Below, in pieces: positions 36,558 to 45,768 of a DNA stretch of 64,000 nucleotides. This DNA comes from an uncultured Opitutales bacterium (lineage in GTDB: Bacteria; Verrucomicrobiota; Verrucomicrobiia; Opitutales; Seribacteraceae): NCBI GenBank assembly GCA_943789375.1, contig CALSTX010000002.1, positions 124,001 through 188,000 on the forward strand. Direction: 5' to 3'. Under the pieces are notes generated by a model. The model searched no databases and was not told the origin of the DNA. It saw only the letters and a program-made list of their open reading frames with translations. Made by a program: the position numbers and the translations under genes. Each line of letters starts with the position of its first letter. Position 1 is the stretch's first letter.

Positions 36558-36576
36558 ATACTGTACTATATGAATT
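36551..36576. promoter_or_regulatory. Perfect palindrome covering the start codon of the 912-aa protein
   Basis: AATTCATATA and TATATGAATT are exact inverted arms around CTGTAC. The start codon (complement of 36555-36557) is in one arm. In the mRNA the hairpin would bury the start, or in DNA the site could bind a dimeric repressor. No clear Shine-Dalgarno precedes it. Confidence 0.5.
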
Positions 36577-36635
36577 TAAAATTAGCCTAATTCAATTTTA
36601 TTAATTAAGGGTGGGGAACTGAAACTGCATTAATT

Positions 36636-37479
36636 TCAAGTGGTAATGCCAGCAACGCCGATACCTAAATTTCGAGATTCTTTCAAAACTTGATGCTTGT
36701 CTAAAAGCAAGACGGAACCGGATTCTAAGGCAACATTTCCGATGTTGGCATCTTGCATCGCTTGCAAAGTTTGTAGTCCAAATACGGGGACATCAAATCG
36801 GGTATCTTGTTTAGGTTTTCCAAGTTTTACAAACAAGCAATTCTTAGCACCGAAGTTCCCAGCTCGATTAAGCATGTTATTGGTTCCTTCAAAGGCCTCC
36901 ACCGCAAGCACGGTTCCCCGGCTGACGACTACGCCCTGACCGACATCGAGGCGGGCATTTTCGCGGGCGATTTCAATGCCGTGATTCAAATGCTCTGGTG
37001 CTATCTTTTCCTTTCCTTTGACCATGACTCCTTCTTCTGCCAGGTCTTCATCCATAAAGACGCGGGCATCGAGAAGGTGCACACCGACCTTTTCAATTTC
37101 ATCGCCAATGGCCCCAAAGATAGTCTCTGCATTTTTACGGTCGAGCCCGGCAAGCATGCGGATGGCCTTGAGGTCCGGGTGTAATCCTTTGAAGAGTTTG
37201 CCTGGAGTGACCTGTCCTGCCATTACCGCGTAGCCCGCATCCAGTCGCTTTAGTTCCTTGAGCAGTTTGCCCACCTGACCAACCTTAACCGCGGAACGCT
37301 CGTCCATATGCAAAGGACTCGACCAACTCCGGTGAAGTTTCCCCGCCCAATTCGATCAGGCGAACGGAGATGCCGGCCTGTCTGGCTCTTTCAGCGAGCA
37401 AGACAGGGTATAGCCCCTGACCGGCAATCAGAGCGAGCGGGCGGCTCGCATCAAAATTTTCGGGCAGAAAGCGGGACAT
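36636..37479 (-). pseudogene. lpxI: UDP-2,3-diacylglucosamine pyrophosphatase LpxI, one frameshift
   Basis: LpxI (DUF1009) makes lipid X in lipid A synthesis in bacteria lacking LpxH. The N-terminal part (37479 downward) reads SRFLPENFDASRPLALIAGQ and GLYPVLLAERARQAG, then loses frame after LVESFA. The body continues in the second frame: DERSAVKVGQVGKLLKELKR, YAVMAGQVTPGKLFKG, MDEDLAEEGVMVKG, EIARENARLDVGQGVVVSRG, AVEAFEGTNNML, VGKPKQDTRFDVPVFGLQTL-like, ending at 36636. Removing one base near 37300-37310 joins them into about 280 aa, the family length. It lies 11 bp after leuS. Because it is normally essential, a sequence error is likely. Confidence 0.88.
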
Positions 37480-37490
37480 GACCAGTGGGG

Positions 37491-40064
37491 CTAGCCTTTG
37501 ACTGCGAGGTTGACAAGTTTGCCAGGCACGTAGATTTCCTTGACGATTTCTTTACCCTCCAAAAAGGATTGTACCTTGGCGTCTGTCTTGGCTGCGGAAA
37601 GAATCGTATCTTTGTCCGCATCGGTGGGGAACTGGCCCTGACCACGAAGCTTTCCATTTACCTGGAATACAATGGTGATCTCTTCTGCTACCAATAGTTC
37701 CTTGCGGGCCTGCGGCCAGGGTTGGTGGACGATGGAGGGTTGCCCGCCCAAAGATTCCCACATTTCCTCAGCGAGGTGAGGGGCGAACGGTGCGAGGAGT
37801 TGGAGCAAAGCCTTCAGGCTATCCTGGGAATAACTCTCAGCTTTCTGCAACTGATTGATCAGAATCATCATCTGGGAGATGGCCACATTGAAGCGCAAGT
37901 CCTCGATCGCCTCGGTCACCTTGAGGATGGTCTCGTGAAGAACCTTGAGGGTGTCCTTATTGTTCTCTTCCCCGGATAAATGCTTCTCGGTCCGAAGGCA
38001 TTCGCGGTGGACTTTGCGGAGGAATCGATGAACCCCTTCAATTCCTTTCTCACTCCAAGGCTTGACTGCTTCCAAGGGTCCTAGAAACATTTCAAAGAGC
38101 CGGAGGGAGTCGGCCCCATAGGCATCGATCACTACATCCGGGCTGACCACATTGCCCACGCTCTTGGACATCTTATTACCGTCTTCCCCGAGAATCAGAC
38201 CCTGGTGGAAAAGTTTTTTGTAAGGTTCTGGGTTTTGCAGCACTCCCTCGTCGTGTAAAAAACGGTGCCAGAACCGTGCATAGAGTAGATGCAGCACAGC
38301 GTGCTCTGCACCACCGATATAGAAATCCGGGCTTCCCCAATAGGCTTCTTTCTGGGGGTCGACTAGATGATCTGAATTGGTCGGATCCAAATAACGTAAG
38401 TGATACCAGCAGGAACCAGCCCATTGGGGCATGGTGTTGGTCTCACGGGTAGCGGATACCCAGTTCTCTCCATCCGGTTTTGGCTCAGTTCTGGAAACGG
38501 ATTGGCCGGACTCCAAGTCAAACCAAATATCCAACCAATCAGTAATGGTTGCCAACGGGCTCTCTCCGGTACCGGCAGGTTGATAGTTTTCCACTTTTGG
38601 AAGTGTAAGGGGAAGCTCGGAGGGGGGAAGGGGAAGGGCGTAAAAAATTTCCCCTTCCTTGTCAGAGGTTACTTCATTTTCAGGTAACAAATCTTTGATG
38701 ATTCCCACTGTGGCTTTAGCTTTTTCAAAATCCGCATGGTTTACCCAGACCAGAGGAATGGGTTCTCCCCAGTAGCGTTGGCGGGAAAAAATCCAATCCC
38801 GAAGCTTATAATTGGTGGCACCTTTTCCGTTCCCTTTGGACTCGAGGTCAGCAATGATCTGATTTTTACAACTATTTGTGTCGAGGCCGTTGTAGGCACC
38901 GGAATTGACCATGTTGCCCATCCCGGAATATGGGAGTTTTCCTTTTTCCTCATCTCCTCCCGGGTGTGCAATGACACGCCTGATGGGAATGTTGAATTTC
39001 TCCGCAAATTCATGATCCCGCTTATCATGGGCAGGGACGGCCATAATCGCACCCGTTCCGTAGCTGATCAACACATAGTCGGCTACCCAGACAGGAATCT
39101 TTTCTCCGTTGATTGGATTAATACAATAACTGCCGGTGAAAACACCTGATTTGTCTTTGGCTAGATCCGTCCGATCCAGGTCACTCTTTTTAGCTGCCGT
39201 ATTGATGTAGGCTTTTACTTCGTCGGCTTTTTCTTGAACGACTAAATTTCTAAGCAAGGGATGCTCCGGTGCGACCACCATGTAAGTTGCCCCAAATAAA
39301 GTATCTGGTCGGGTAGTGTAGACCGTAAGTTTTTTATCGCTTTCATCTATAGAGAATTCAACCTCTGCACCTTCGGACTTCCCAATCCAAGCCTTTTGCT
39401 GGCGCTTGGTCGAGTCTGGCCAGTCCAGTTCATCCAATCCTTCGAGCAGTTTTTCTGCATAAGCGGTAATGCGGAGCACAACCTGTCTAAGGTTCCGTCT
39501 CTCGACAGGATGATTTCCGACTTCTGATTTTCCATTGACCACTTCCTCATTGGCGAGAACCGCTTTTAAATTGGGGCACCACCAGACTGGTTTTTCATCT
39601 ACATAAGCCAAACCGCGCTGGAAAAGTTTAAGAAAGATCCATTGAGTCCATTGGTAGTAGCCTGGGTCAGTGGTGTTGATTTCCCGATCCCAGTCTATCG
39701 CAAATCCAATGCTCTTAATTTGCCTGCGAAAATTAGCAACATTTGCCTTGGTGGTTACTGAGGGATGTGTGCCGGTCTTGATAGCATACTGTTCAGCAGG
39801 TAACCCGAATGCATCCCATCCCATCGGGTGCAATACATTAAAACCACAAGATTTCTTGTAGCGAGCAAGGATGTCTGAAGCCACGTAGCCTTCGGGGTGA
39901 CCTATATGCAAACCTGCACCAGATGGGTAGGGGAACATATCCAAAGCATAGTACTTTGGTTTTTCTGCTTGATCATCCGCAAGGAAGGTTTTTTCGCGTT
40001 CCCAATACTCTTGCCATCTTTTTTCGATGGAAGAGAAGTCATATTTGATATCGTCTTCAGCCAT
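37491..40064 (-). CDS. leuS: Leucyl-tRNA synthetase
   Basis: An 857-aa class I aminoacyl-tRNA synthetase. It shows the HIGH box as HIGHPEGYVASDILARYK, the KMSKS loop as GNKMSKSVGNVVSPD near residue 625, the CP1 editing domain with TTRPDTLFGATYMVVAPEHPL, and the C-terminal KLRGQGQFP and KEIYVPGKLVNLAVKG tail typical of bacterial LeuRS. Length is normal. It attaches leucine to tRNA-Leu and edits mischarged products. It lies immediately upstream of lpxI on the same strand. Confidence 0.97.
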   Translation of the reverse strand: MAEDDIKYDFSSIEKRWQEYWEREKTFLADDQAEKPKYYALDMFPYPSGAGLHIGHPEGYVASDILARYKKSCGFNVLHPMGWDAFGLPAEQYAIKTGTHPSVTTKANVANFRRQIKSIGFAIDWDREINTTDPGYYQWTQWIFLKLFQRGLAYVDEKPVWWCPNLKAVLANEEVVNGKSEVGNHPVERRNLRQVVLRITAYAEKLLEGLDELDWPDSTKRQQKAWIGKSEGAEVEFSIDESDKKLTVYTTRPDTLFGATYMVVAPEHPLLRNLVVQEKADEVKAYINTAAKKSDLDRTDLAKDKSGVFTGSYCINPINGEKIPVWVADYVLISYGTGAIMAVPAHDKRDHEFAEKFNIPIRRVIAHPGGDEEKGKLPYSGMGNMVNSGAYNGLDTNSCKNQIIADLESKGNGKGATNYKLRDWIFSRQRYWGEPIPLVWVNHADFEKAKATVGIIKDLLPENEVTSDKEGEIFYALPLPPSELPLTLPKVENYQPAGTGESPLATITDWLDIWFDLESGQSVSRTEPKPDGENWVSATRETNTMPQWAGSCWYHLRYLDPTNSDHLVDPQKEAYWGSPDFYIGGAEHAVLHLLYARFWHRFLHDEGVLQNPEPYKKLFHQGLILGEDGNKMSKSVGNVVSPDVVIDAYGADSLRLFEMFLGPLEAVKPWSEKGIEGVHRFLRKVHRECLRTEKHLSGEENNKDTLKVLHETILKVTEAIEDLRFNVAISQMMILINQLQKAESYSQDSLKALLQLLAPFAPHLAEEMWESLGGQPSIVHQPWPQARKELLVAEEITIVFQVNGKLRGQGQFPTDADKDTILSAAKTDAKVQSFLEGKEIVKEIYVPGKLVNLAVKG

Positions 40065-40479
40065 TTTTTATTGATCTACAATGAATGTTTTTCAACATTT
40101 GGCAAAAGGAAAGGTGGACTAAAATTTGACTATTATTCACTTAGGTCATTACCAAGAGTTTTTAGATATACGATTCTTTGTTTTGCCTCTTTTTTTGATC
40201 CCCCTGTTCTGCTTGCCCAAAGATAGAAAAAGCTGAATTGAAGTATTCATTCGATAGTCAAAGTTTACTTCATGTCAGGAAACGTGATCTTAGTTGTCGG
40301 TTAAAAAAAGGGGGTGAGATGCGTGGGAATTCCCCGGTATCAGAAAACATACAGGAAACATTTTGAGTTATAATATCCATGGTTATGGTTGTGATTGTTT
40401 CTGCTTAATTGAAGAAATGAGCAGATCAAAGCATCTAAGAAGCTTTACTTAAAGAAATAGAAAAAATGCTTGTTTTTGT
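40065..40479. other. Intergenic, no feature recognised
   Basis: About 415 bp between the divergent-side end of leuS upstream region and the channel gene. No open frame with a ribosome site, RNA gene or strong hairpin was found. It presumably holds the leuS promoter. Confidence 0.4.
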
Positions 40480-41388
40480 TCAGGATTTTTTATCCTCGAG
40501 CATTTTTTTAATTATATCCATTTCTTTGGAAATTTTTCCCAATTTTACTTGAAGGTCATGAATCCCATCGCGAAGGGGTTCCGGATTTGATTTTCTTTTT
40601 AAAAGTTCCTGCTTGATCGCCATTTCTGCGTTTGATTCTTCCATGCTGTTCATGATCACCCCGATTACCAAATTGAGAACGATCATGGTGCCAATGAGGA
40701 CAAAACTGACAAAAAAAAGTGCAGCGCCTGTAGGAGATGCAGTGGATACTGGATTCCATGTGATTAAATCTACATCTGAATATCCGTAATGATTGGAGCC
40801 ATACATGTTTATATACATTACATCTGTCCAATCTTCTAAAGTTACGACACGAAACAAAGAAAGAATAGAAGTTTGTAAATTACGAAAGTGAATTGGATCA
40901 TTCTCGCCATAGAAAAAGACTGCCATTGTTCCGTAGATGTAAAATAATAAAAATAACAAAATACTCACATAGAACATAGAAGGGAGACTTTTGAGCAGGC
41001 ATGTCACCAAAAGTTGGAGTTTGGGAATAGCGGTAACCAAACGAAGGACACGCAGTATTCTTGCAAGTCGAAGTACGGGTAAAAAAGTACCACCTACCTG
41101 AATAAATGGCTCAACGAGACAAGCGGTAACGATGATGAAATCAAAGACATTCCAAGGGTTCTTAAAATAACGAAAAGGACGATTACCTTCCGCGATTATT
41201 TTAATCAGGGCTTCAATGACAAATATTGTCAATATAGCCTGGTCGAGCAGACGCAGTAGTTCTTGATTTCGGAGTGCAAATTCCTTGTAGGTTTGGGCTC
41301 CCACTACTACCCCAGCAAGTAAAATAGTGGCGATGATGAAACGCTGGAAAAAAAGACCCTTGGATAATGATTTACAAAAATTACTCAT
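40480..41388 (-). CDS. Voltage-gated cation channel subunit, NaChBac/Nav-type
   Basis: A 302-aa six-helix channel protein that would act as a tetramer in the cytoplasmic membrane. S1-S3 are visible (IATILLAGVVVGA, AILTIFVIEALIKII, VFDFIIVTACLV). The S4 voltage sensor LPVLRLARILRVLRLV has four Arg at three-residue spacing. The pore has selectivity filter TLEDWTD, followed by a long pore-to-S6 loop and S6 (VLIGTMIVLNLVIGVIMNSM). The C-terminus is a coiled coil (LQVKLGKISKEMDIIKKML), as in other bacterial Nav channels. The filter has more acidic residues than the TLESWAS of NaChBac, so calcium may permeate. It stands alone, not in an operon. Confidence 0.92.
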   Translation of the reverse strand: MSNFCKSLSKGLFFQRFIIATILLAGVVVGAQTYKEFALRNQELLRLLDQAILTIFVIEALIKIIAEGNRPFRYFKNPWNVFDFIIVTACLVEPFIQVGGTFLPVLRLARILRVLRLVTAIPKLQLLVTCLLKSLPSMFYVSILLFLLFYIYGTMAVFFYGENDPIHFRNLQTSILSLFRVVTLEDWTDVMYINMYGSNHYGYSDVDLITWNPVSTASPTGAALFFVSFVLIGTMIVLNLVIGVIMNSMEESNAEMAIKQELLKRKSNPEPLRDGIHDLQVKLGKISKEMDIIKKMLEDKKS

Positions 41389-41464
41389 TTTCTATAAACC
41401 CGTTTTAACACAATAAAGGATCACTGTCCATGACAGCTGTACCCAAAAGGGGAACTGAATGCCG

Positions 41465-42109
41465 TTACAGGACTAGGGTAGGAAGTGATCCTAATAGTTT
41501 AGAGCAAGCCTTGGAAACTAATTCAATGATTTGCTCATAGTGCTCGTCTACATCGGTATCTTCTCCTCGCTCGTAAGGATCTTGTATGTGTGGCTCACAG
41601 CCAGGTGAAAGAAATACACCCAATGGCCGCACTTGACCGCGAATAGCGTGTTTGTGGATCTTTACAAAGTCTTCACTGTCAGCATCCATAGTAACGATTA
41701 GGGATGCGTTTGCGAGTTCGGGAACAGTTGCAAATTTAGAAGTGCTGTGAAGAATTAGCCCAAGTTTGGAGGAATAGGTCTGCATTCTTCCATCGACTGA
41801 ACAGTCATTGTAAGCAATGTTTACTCCTCTGGAAGAAACACGAACGCGACCAAAGTAAGAAGATTTCTGAATGAGATCTCTCATTATCTCTTGTGCGAGA
41901 GGGGACCTGGACATGCCTCTTTTGCTTAGAAATAGAATCGTGGGTAAATCATTAGACTGGTAGGTCCTAGCCGGGGCATTACCAAGAAGAGACATACCGG
42001 GGTGGCCAACCTTGGGAGTGTGATTCGGATCACAATTAGTTTTATCTTTACCAGATGAAAATGGATTGTGTCTTTTGAGTGCTGATTTGAATTTGTTTGT
42101 GTTTGTCAT
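41465..42109 (-). CDS. LMW protein tyrosine phosphatase-like protein, catalytic Cys replaced
   Basis: A 214-aa protein with a poorly conserved 60-residue N-terminus and an LMW-PTP fold. The phosphate loop, normally C-x5-R-S/T, reads FLSKRGMSRSPLAQE, so the nucleophilic Cys is Ser while the Arg and the following Ser are kept. The downstream general-acid motif DPYERG is preserved (IQDPYERGEDTDVDEHYEQI). It could bind phosphotyrosine or phosphoarginine without cleaving it, i.e. a pseudophosphatase. It is a single gene, following the channel gene in the same direction on the minus strand. Confidence 0.8.
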   Translation of the reverse strand: MTNTNKFKSALKRHNPFSSGKDKTNCDPNHTPKVGHPGMSLLGNAPARTYQSNDLPTILFLSKRGMSRSPLAQEIMRDLIQKSSYFGRVRVSSRGVNIAYNDCSVDGRMQTYSSKLGLILHSTSKFATVPELANASLIVTMDADSEDFVKIHKHAIRGQVRPLGVFLSPGCEPHIQDPYERGEDTDVDEHYEQIIELVSKACSKLLGSLPTLVL

Positions 42110-42326
42110 TTTTCCGCCAAAAATTTGATTATGTCAGGTGTTATATTACTAATCAATTCGAAACCCAAGTTTAGGACACCAAAATAAGACTTAAGTAAAG
42201 TTTAATTAACATAAAACAATTGATTGCACCTACCATGCCAAAAATAATTTTAAGGCACAGATGTTAAAAAAAATTCAATTTTGAAGATGTAGAACAATGA
42301 ATGCTAAACACTCTGAGGGGGCTTAG

Positions 42327-42887
42327 CTACTCTTGTGCTTTAAGCGACTTGGTATTTGGGCCCACAATCTCAACAAAGTTACCATCTGGATCTTTGAGCA
42401 TGAGGAGGCAAAGATCTTGTGGGAATCCTGGAGGCAGGATTCGGGGACTTTGTGCGTAAGGCTTGAGCCCTTTTTTTTCAGCATTATGTACAACTTTATC
42501 CACATCGTTTACAAATACAGTGATGTAAGAAAAACCCGTAATAGTATGGATAAAGGGTTGGCTGATCTCCTTCGCTTCCTTTTTAGAATTAACCTGCATC
42601 ACTTTGAGCTTTGTTGCGGTTTCAGCATCTCCTAGTACTAAAACTTTGATATCAAGAGCTGCACCATCGGTAAGCCCAACGGCTTTGGGAAATGTGCCTT
42701 TCACTTCGAAACCCTCGATTTCCCTAAAGCCCACGACTTCTTTGTAAAAACCCAGTGATTGATTGAGGTCTGAAACCACAATACCCAGGTCTACAGTTTG
42801 TTTTGGGAAATTGGTCTCTCCTGCAAGGGTGAAGCCAAAGAGGCAAGAAATGAAAGGAGCCGACTTATGAATCAGATTACATATCAT
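42327..42887 (-). CDS. Secreted VOC-superfamily (glyoxalase-like) protein
   Basis: A 186-aa protein with an N-terminal hydrophobic segment (LIHKSAPFISCLFGFTLAG) that looks like a signal peptide, then one VOC unit: TVDLGIVVSDLNQSLGFYKE, VGFREIEGF, and FSYITVFVNDVDKVVHNAEK with MLKDPDGNFVEIVGP. The pattern resembles metal-dependent glyoxalase or dioxygenase folds, but the substrate is unknown. Export of a VOC protein is uncommon. Confidence 0.75.
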   Translation of the reverse strand: MICNLIHKSAPFISCLFGFTLAGETNFPKQTVDLGIVVSDLNQSLGFYKEVVGFREIEGFEVKGTFPKAVGLTDGAALDIKVLVLGDAETATKLKVMQVNSKKEAKEISQPFIHTITGFSYITVFVNDVDKVVHNAEKKGLKPYAQSPRILPPGFPQDLCLLMLKDPDGNFVEIVGPNTKSLKAQE

Positions 42888-43011
42888 AGGTAATCATGAT
42901 TAACTTGTGGGATAATTTATTCAACGATGAATTAATCGTCTTGGCCAATAAAAATAAAAATGATCACTATAAGAGGTTGCCATTTTCAAAAATATCTTCA
43001 TCCGAAGAATT

Positions 43012-44394
43012 ATGAGACTGTTACCATATATTTTATATTTTGCTTTTTACCTGACAAACTTATGGTGCGAAATAAAGCCTAATTTTATACTTATATTTAC
43101 GGATGACCAAGGGTATGGTGACTTAAGTTGTTTTGGCTCAACTACAATTAAAACACCAAATATTGACCGAATTGCCAGAGAGGGCCGAAAGTTTACCAGT
43201 TTCATGGTTGCTTCACCGGTTTGTACACCATCGCGGGCTGCCTTGCTAACTGGATGCTACCCCAAAAGGGTTGGGATGCATCAACATGTTCTTTTTCCAA
43301 GTTCAAAAAAGGGATTACATCCAAAGGAATACACCATGGCAGACCATTTCAAGTCTCTCGGGTATGCCACGGCATGTTTTGGGAAATGGCACCTTGGCCA
43401 TCACCAGCAGGTTCTACCTACCTCCAATGGATTCGATACTTATTTTGGGATCCCATATTCCAATGACATGAACCATCCGGACAACAAGGGAAGACCACCA
43501 GGTGGACATGCTGGCATGGATGTCCTTTGGACTGATCCTGAATCCACGCTTACAAAATGGAAAACTCCGCTTTATGAGAACGAAAAGATTATCGAATTGC
43601 CCGTGGATCAACGCACCATTACCCGTCGTTGCACTCAGAAATCAATTGATTTTATCAAGGCAAATCATAAAAAACCATTTTTTATCTATATTCCTCACTC
43701 AATGCCCCATATCCCTCTTTATGTTCCGGACGAAGTTCGTGACCCTGATCCCAGAAACGCTTATTTTAATACTATTGAGCATATTGATTCTGAAGTGGGT
43801 AGGTTACTGGATACATTGGATAAGCTTAAATTGACCGGTAAAACTTATGTAATCTACACAACGGACAACGGACCATGGCTATCTTTTCGTCATCATGGTG
43901 GATCAGCCGGGCTTTTAAGAGATGGTAAGGGCACTACTTTTGAGGGGGGCCAACGGGTGCCCTGTGTCATGCGTGGTCCTGGAATAATGGCTGGTACAGA
44001 ATGTGACCAGTTAATGGGTACGATTGATCTGTTACCTACTTTTGCCTCTATCACTGAAAAGGCGTTGCCACAGGGAAAGAAAATTGACGGCGTAGATGCA
44101 AGCGGTCTGCTTACAGGTAAAGGGAGTCCTCCGAGGTCTGAATTTATTCATTACTCCTCTAGGGGAATGGTAGAGGGTATCCGCCAAGGAAATTGGAAAC
44201 TATTAATTAAAAAAAAGAAGGGTAAATCTGCTATCACCAATGAGGTTTTACTATTCGACCTAAAGAATGATTTGGGAGAAACAAACAATCTTGCTTCCCA
44301 AAAACCTGGCATTGTCGAGAAACTGACAAAAAGAATGATCTTGGTGGATGATGAAATTACTGCAAACTCTCGTTCTCCTTGGATTATGCCATAA
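43012..44394 (+). CDS. Sulfatase, Cys-type
   Basis: A 460-aa exported sulfatase with a signal peptide (LLPYILYFAFYLTNLWC). It has FILIFTDDQGYGDLSCFG (metal ligands), the formylglycine motif CTPSR in VASPVCTPSRAALLTG, CFGKWHLGH, VIYTTDNGPW and GGQRVPCVMRGPG. Length and motifs match N-acetylgalactosamine-6-sulfatase/arylsulfatase A-like enzymes of marine bacteria. It requires formylglycine conversion of the Cys. Unlike the sulfatase at 20089, its base composition matches its surroundings. Convergent with sufS, 28 bp apart. Confidence 0.94.
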   Translation: MRLLPYILYFAFYLTNLWCEIKPNFILIFTDDQGYGDLSCFGSTTIKTPNIDRIAREGRKFTSFMVASPVCTPSRAALLTGCYPKRVGMHQHVLFPSSKKGLHPKEYTMADHFKSLGYATACFGKWHLGHHQQVLPTSNGFDTYFGIPYSNDMNHPDNKGRPPGGHAGMDVLWTDPESTLTKWKTPLYENEKIIELPVDQRTITRRCTQKSIDFIKANHKKPFFIYIPHSMPHIPLYVPDEVRDPDPRNAYFNTIEHIDSEVGRLLDTLDKLKLTGKTYVIYTTDNGPWLSFRHHGGSAGLLRDGKGTTFEGGQRVPCVMRGPGIMAGTECDQLMGTIDLLPTFASITEKALPQGKKIDGVDASGLLTGKGSPPRSEFIHYSSRGMVEGIRQGNWKLLIKKKKGKSAITNEVLLFDLKNDLGETNNLASQKPGIVEKLTKRMILVDDEITANSRSPWIMP

Positions 44395-44422
44395 GCAAAT
44401 ATTTTACGGTGTACCCAAAAGT

Positions 44423-45637
44423 TCAGCTTAAAATAGAAACGGATTTTTTAACCGCATTTGCGAAGCGTTCGGCTTCTTCGGTAGTATTGTAGAAGGCAAA
44501 CGATGCCCGGGCAGTAGCCTCAACACCAAGGGTTTTCATCAGTGGCTGACAACAATGATGACCAGTTCGAATCGCAATGCCTTCAGCATCCAATATTGAG
44601 GCCAAGTCGTGGGGGTGAACCGAATCTATTGTAAAAGATATGACAGCAGCTTTATCCACAGTTGTTCCGTATTCTTTAAAGCCGTCAATTTGATGAAGCT
44701 GTTCCTGGGCTACCTTTAAAAGGTTTTGTTCGTGCATATGAACCTCATTCATATCGAGTTGATCGAGGTAATGAATGGCTCTACCTAAACCAATTGCTCC
44801 AGCCACATTTGGAGTTCCTGCTTCAAACCTTTGCGGTGATGGTGCGAAAGTGGTTCCTTCAAAACTAACTTGATCAATCATGTCACCCCCGCCTTGATAA
44901 GGAGGCAGGTCATCTAGCACCGAGGCTTTTCCAAATACGACTCCAATGCCCATGGGACCAAATACTTTATGACCAGAAAAAACAAAAAAGTCACATCCAC
45001 ATTCAGAAAGATCTATTTTTTCATGGGGCATGCTTTGAGCTCCATCTACCACGACATAAGTGCCGTGCTTGTGTGCCTCCTTCGTAATTTCTTTGATCGG
45101 ATTGACCGTGCCCAAAGTGTTAGAAGTGGCACAAAGGGATAATACTCGAACCTTTTCAATAGATAAATAATCGAAGAGTTTTTCTAGATCCAACGACCCG
45201 TCTGGTAAAACAGGAACAACTTTAATGGTAGCTCCAATTTGTTCACAAATCATTTGCCAAGGAACGATATTTGCGTGGTGTTCCATTTCGGTAAGGATCA
45301 CAATATCACCCTGTTTTAATACCGAGCGTCCCAGCGTATTTGCTATAAGATTTAAGCCTTCTGTGGCACCTCTTACAAAAATGATTTCATTCTGCTTCAC
45401 GGACAAAGAGTCCGCGATACATTTTCTAGCATTGGTGTAGAGGGATTCAGCCTCTTCAGCTAGCTCATAAATTCCCCGGTGTACATTAGAATTGAATCGT
45501 CGGTAGTAGTCCGAAAGGGCATCTATTACGCAATTTGGTTTTTGTGATGATGCTGCATTATCTAAATATGCAATGGGTTTGCCCCGATTCAGCCTATCTA
45601 AGATAGGGAAATCATTTCTTGTGTCTTTTAATTTCAA
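44423..45637 (-). CDS. sufS: Cysteine desulfurase SufS
   Basis: A 404-aa PLP enzyme of iron-sulfur cluster assembly that takes sulfur from cysteine. It shows the N-terminal FPILDRLNRGKPIAYLDNAASSQKP, a TEMEHHANIVPWQ motif, the PLP lysine in FFVFSGHKVFGPMGIGVV and the active-site Cys in RTGHHCCQPLM (group II, SufS). No other suf gene is next to it in this window. Convergent with the sulfatase gene. Confidence 0.95.
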   Translation of the reverse strand: MKLKDTRNDFPILDRLNRGKPIAYLDNAASSQKPNCVIDALSDYYRRFNSNVHRGIYELAEEAESLYTNARKCIADSLSVKQNEIIFVRGATEGLNLIANTLGRSVLKQGDIVILTEMEHHANIVPWQMICEQIGATIKVVPVLPDGSLDLEKLFDYLSIEKVRVLSLCATSNTLGTVNPIKEITKEAHKHGTYVVVDGAQSMPHEKIDLSECGCDFFVFSGHKVFGPMGIGVVFGKASVLDDLPPYQGGGDMIDQVSFEGTTFAPSPQRFEAGTPNVAGAIGLGRAIHYLDQLDMNEVHMHEQNLLKVAQEQLHQIDGFKEYGTTVDKAAVISFTIDSVHPHDLASILDAEGIAIRTGHHCCQPLMKTLGVEATARASFAFYNTTEEAERFANAVKKSVSILS

Positions 45638-45768
45638 GGGTGTTCTTATTTACGGGTAATCTAAGGAATAATAGTCCTGTTATATCAGATGTATCACCGA
45701 AGGACAACCTCTGCGGAATAGGTTGTTTCTACTTTTTAGAGTAAAACAAATAGAGGTTTGAGGGGGAG

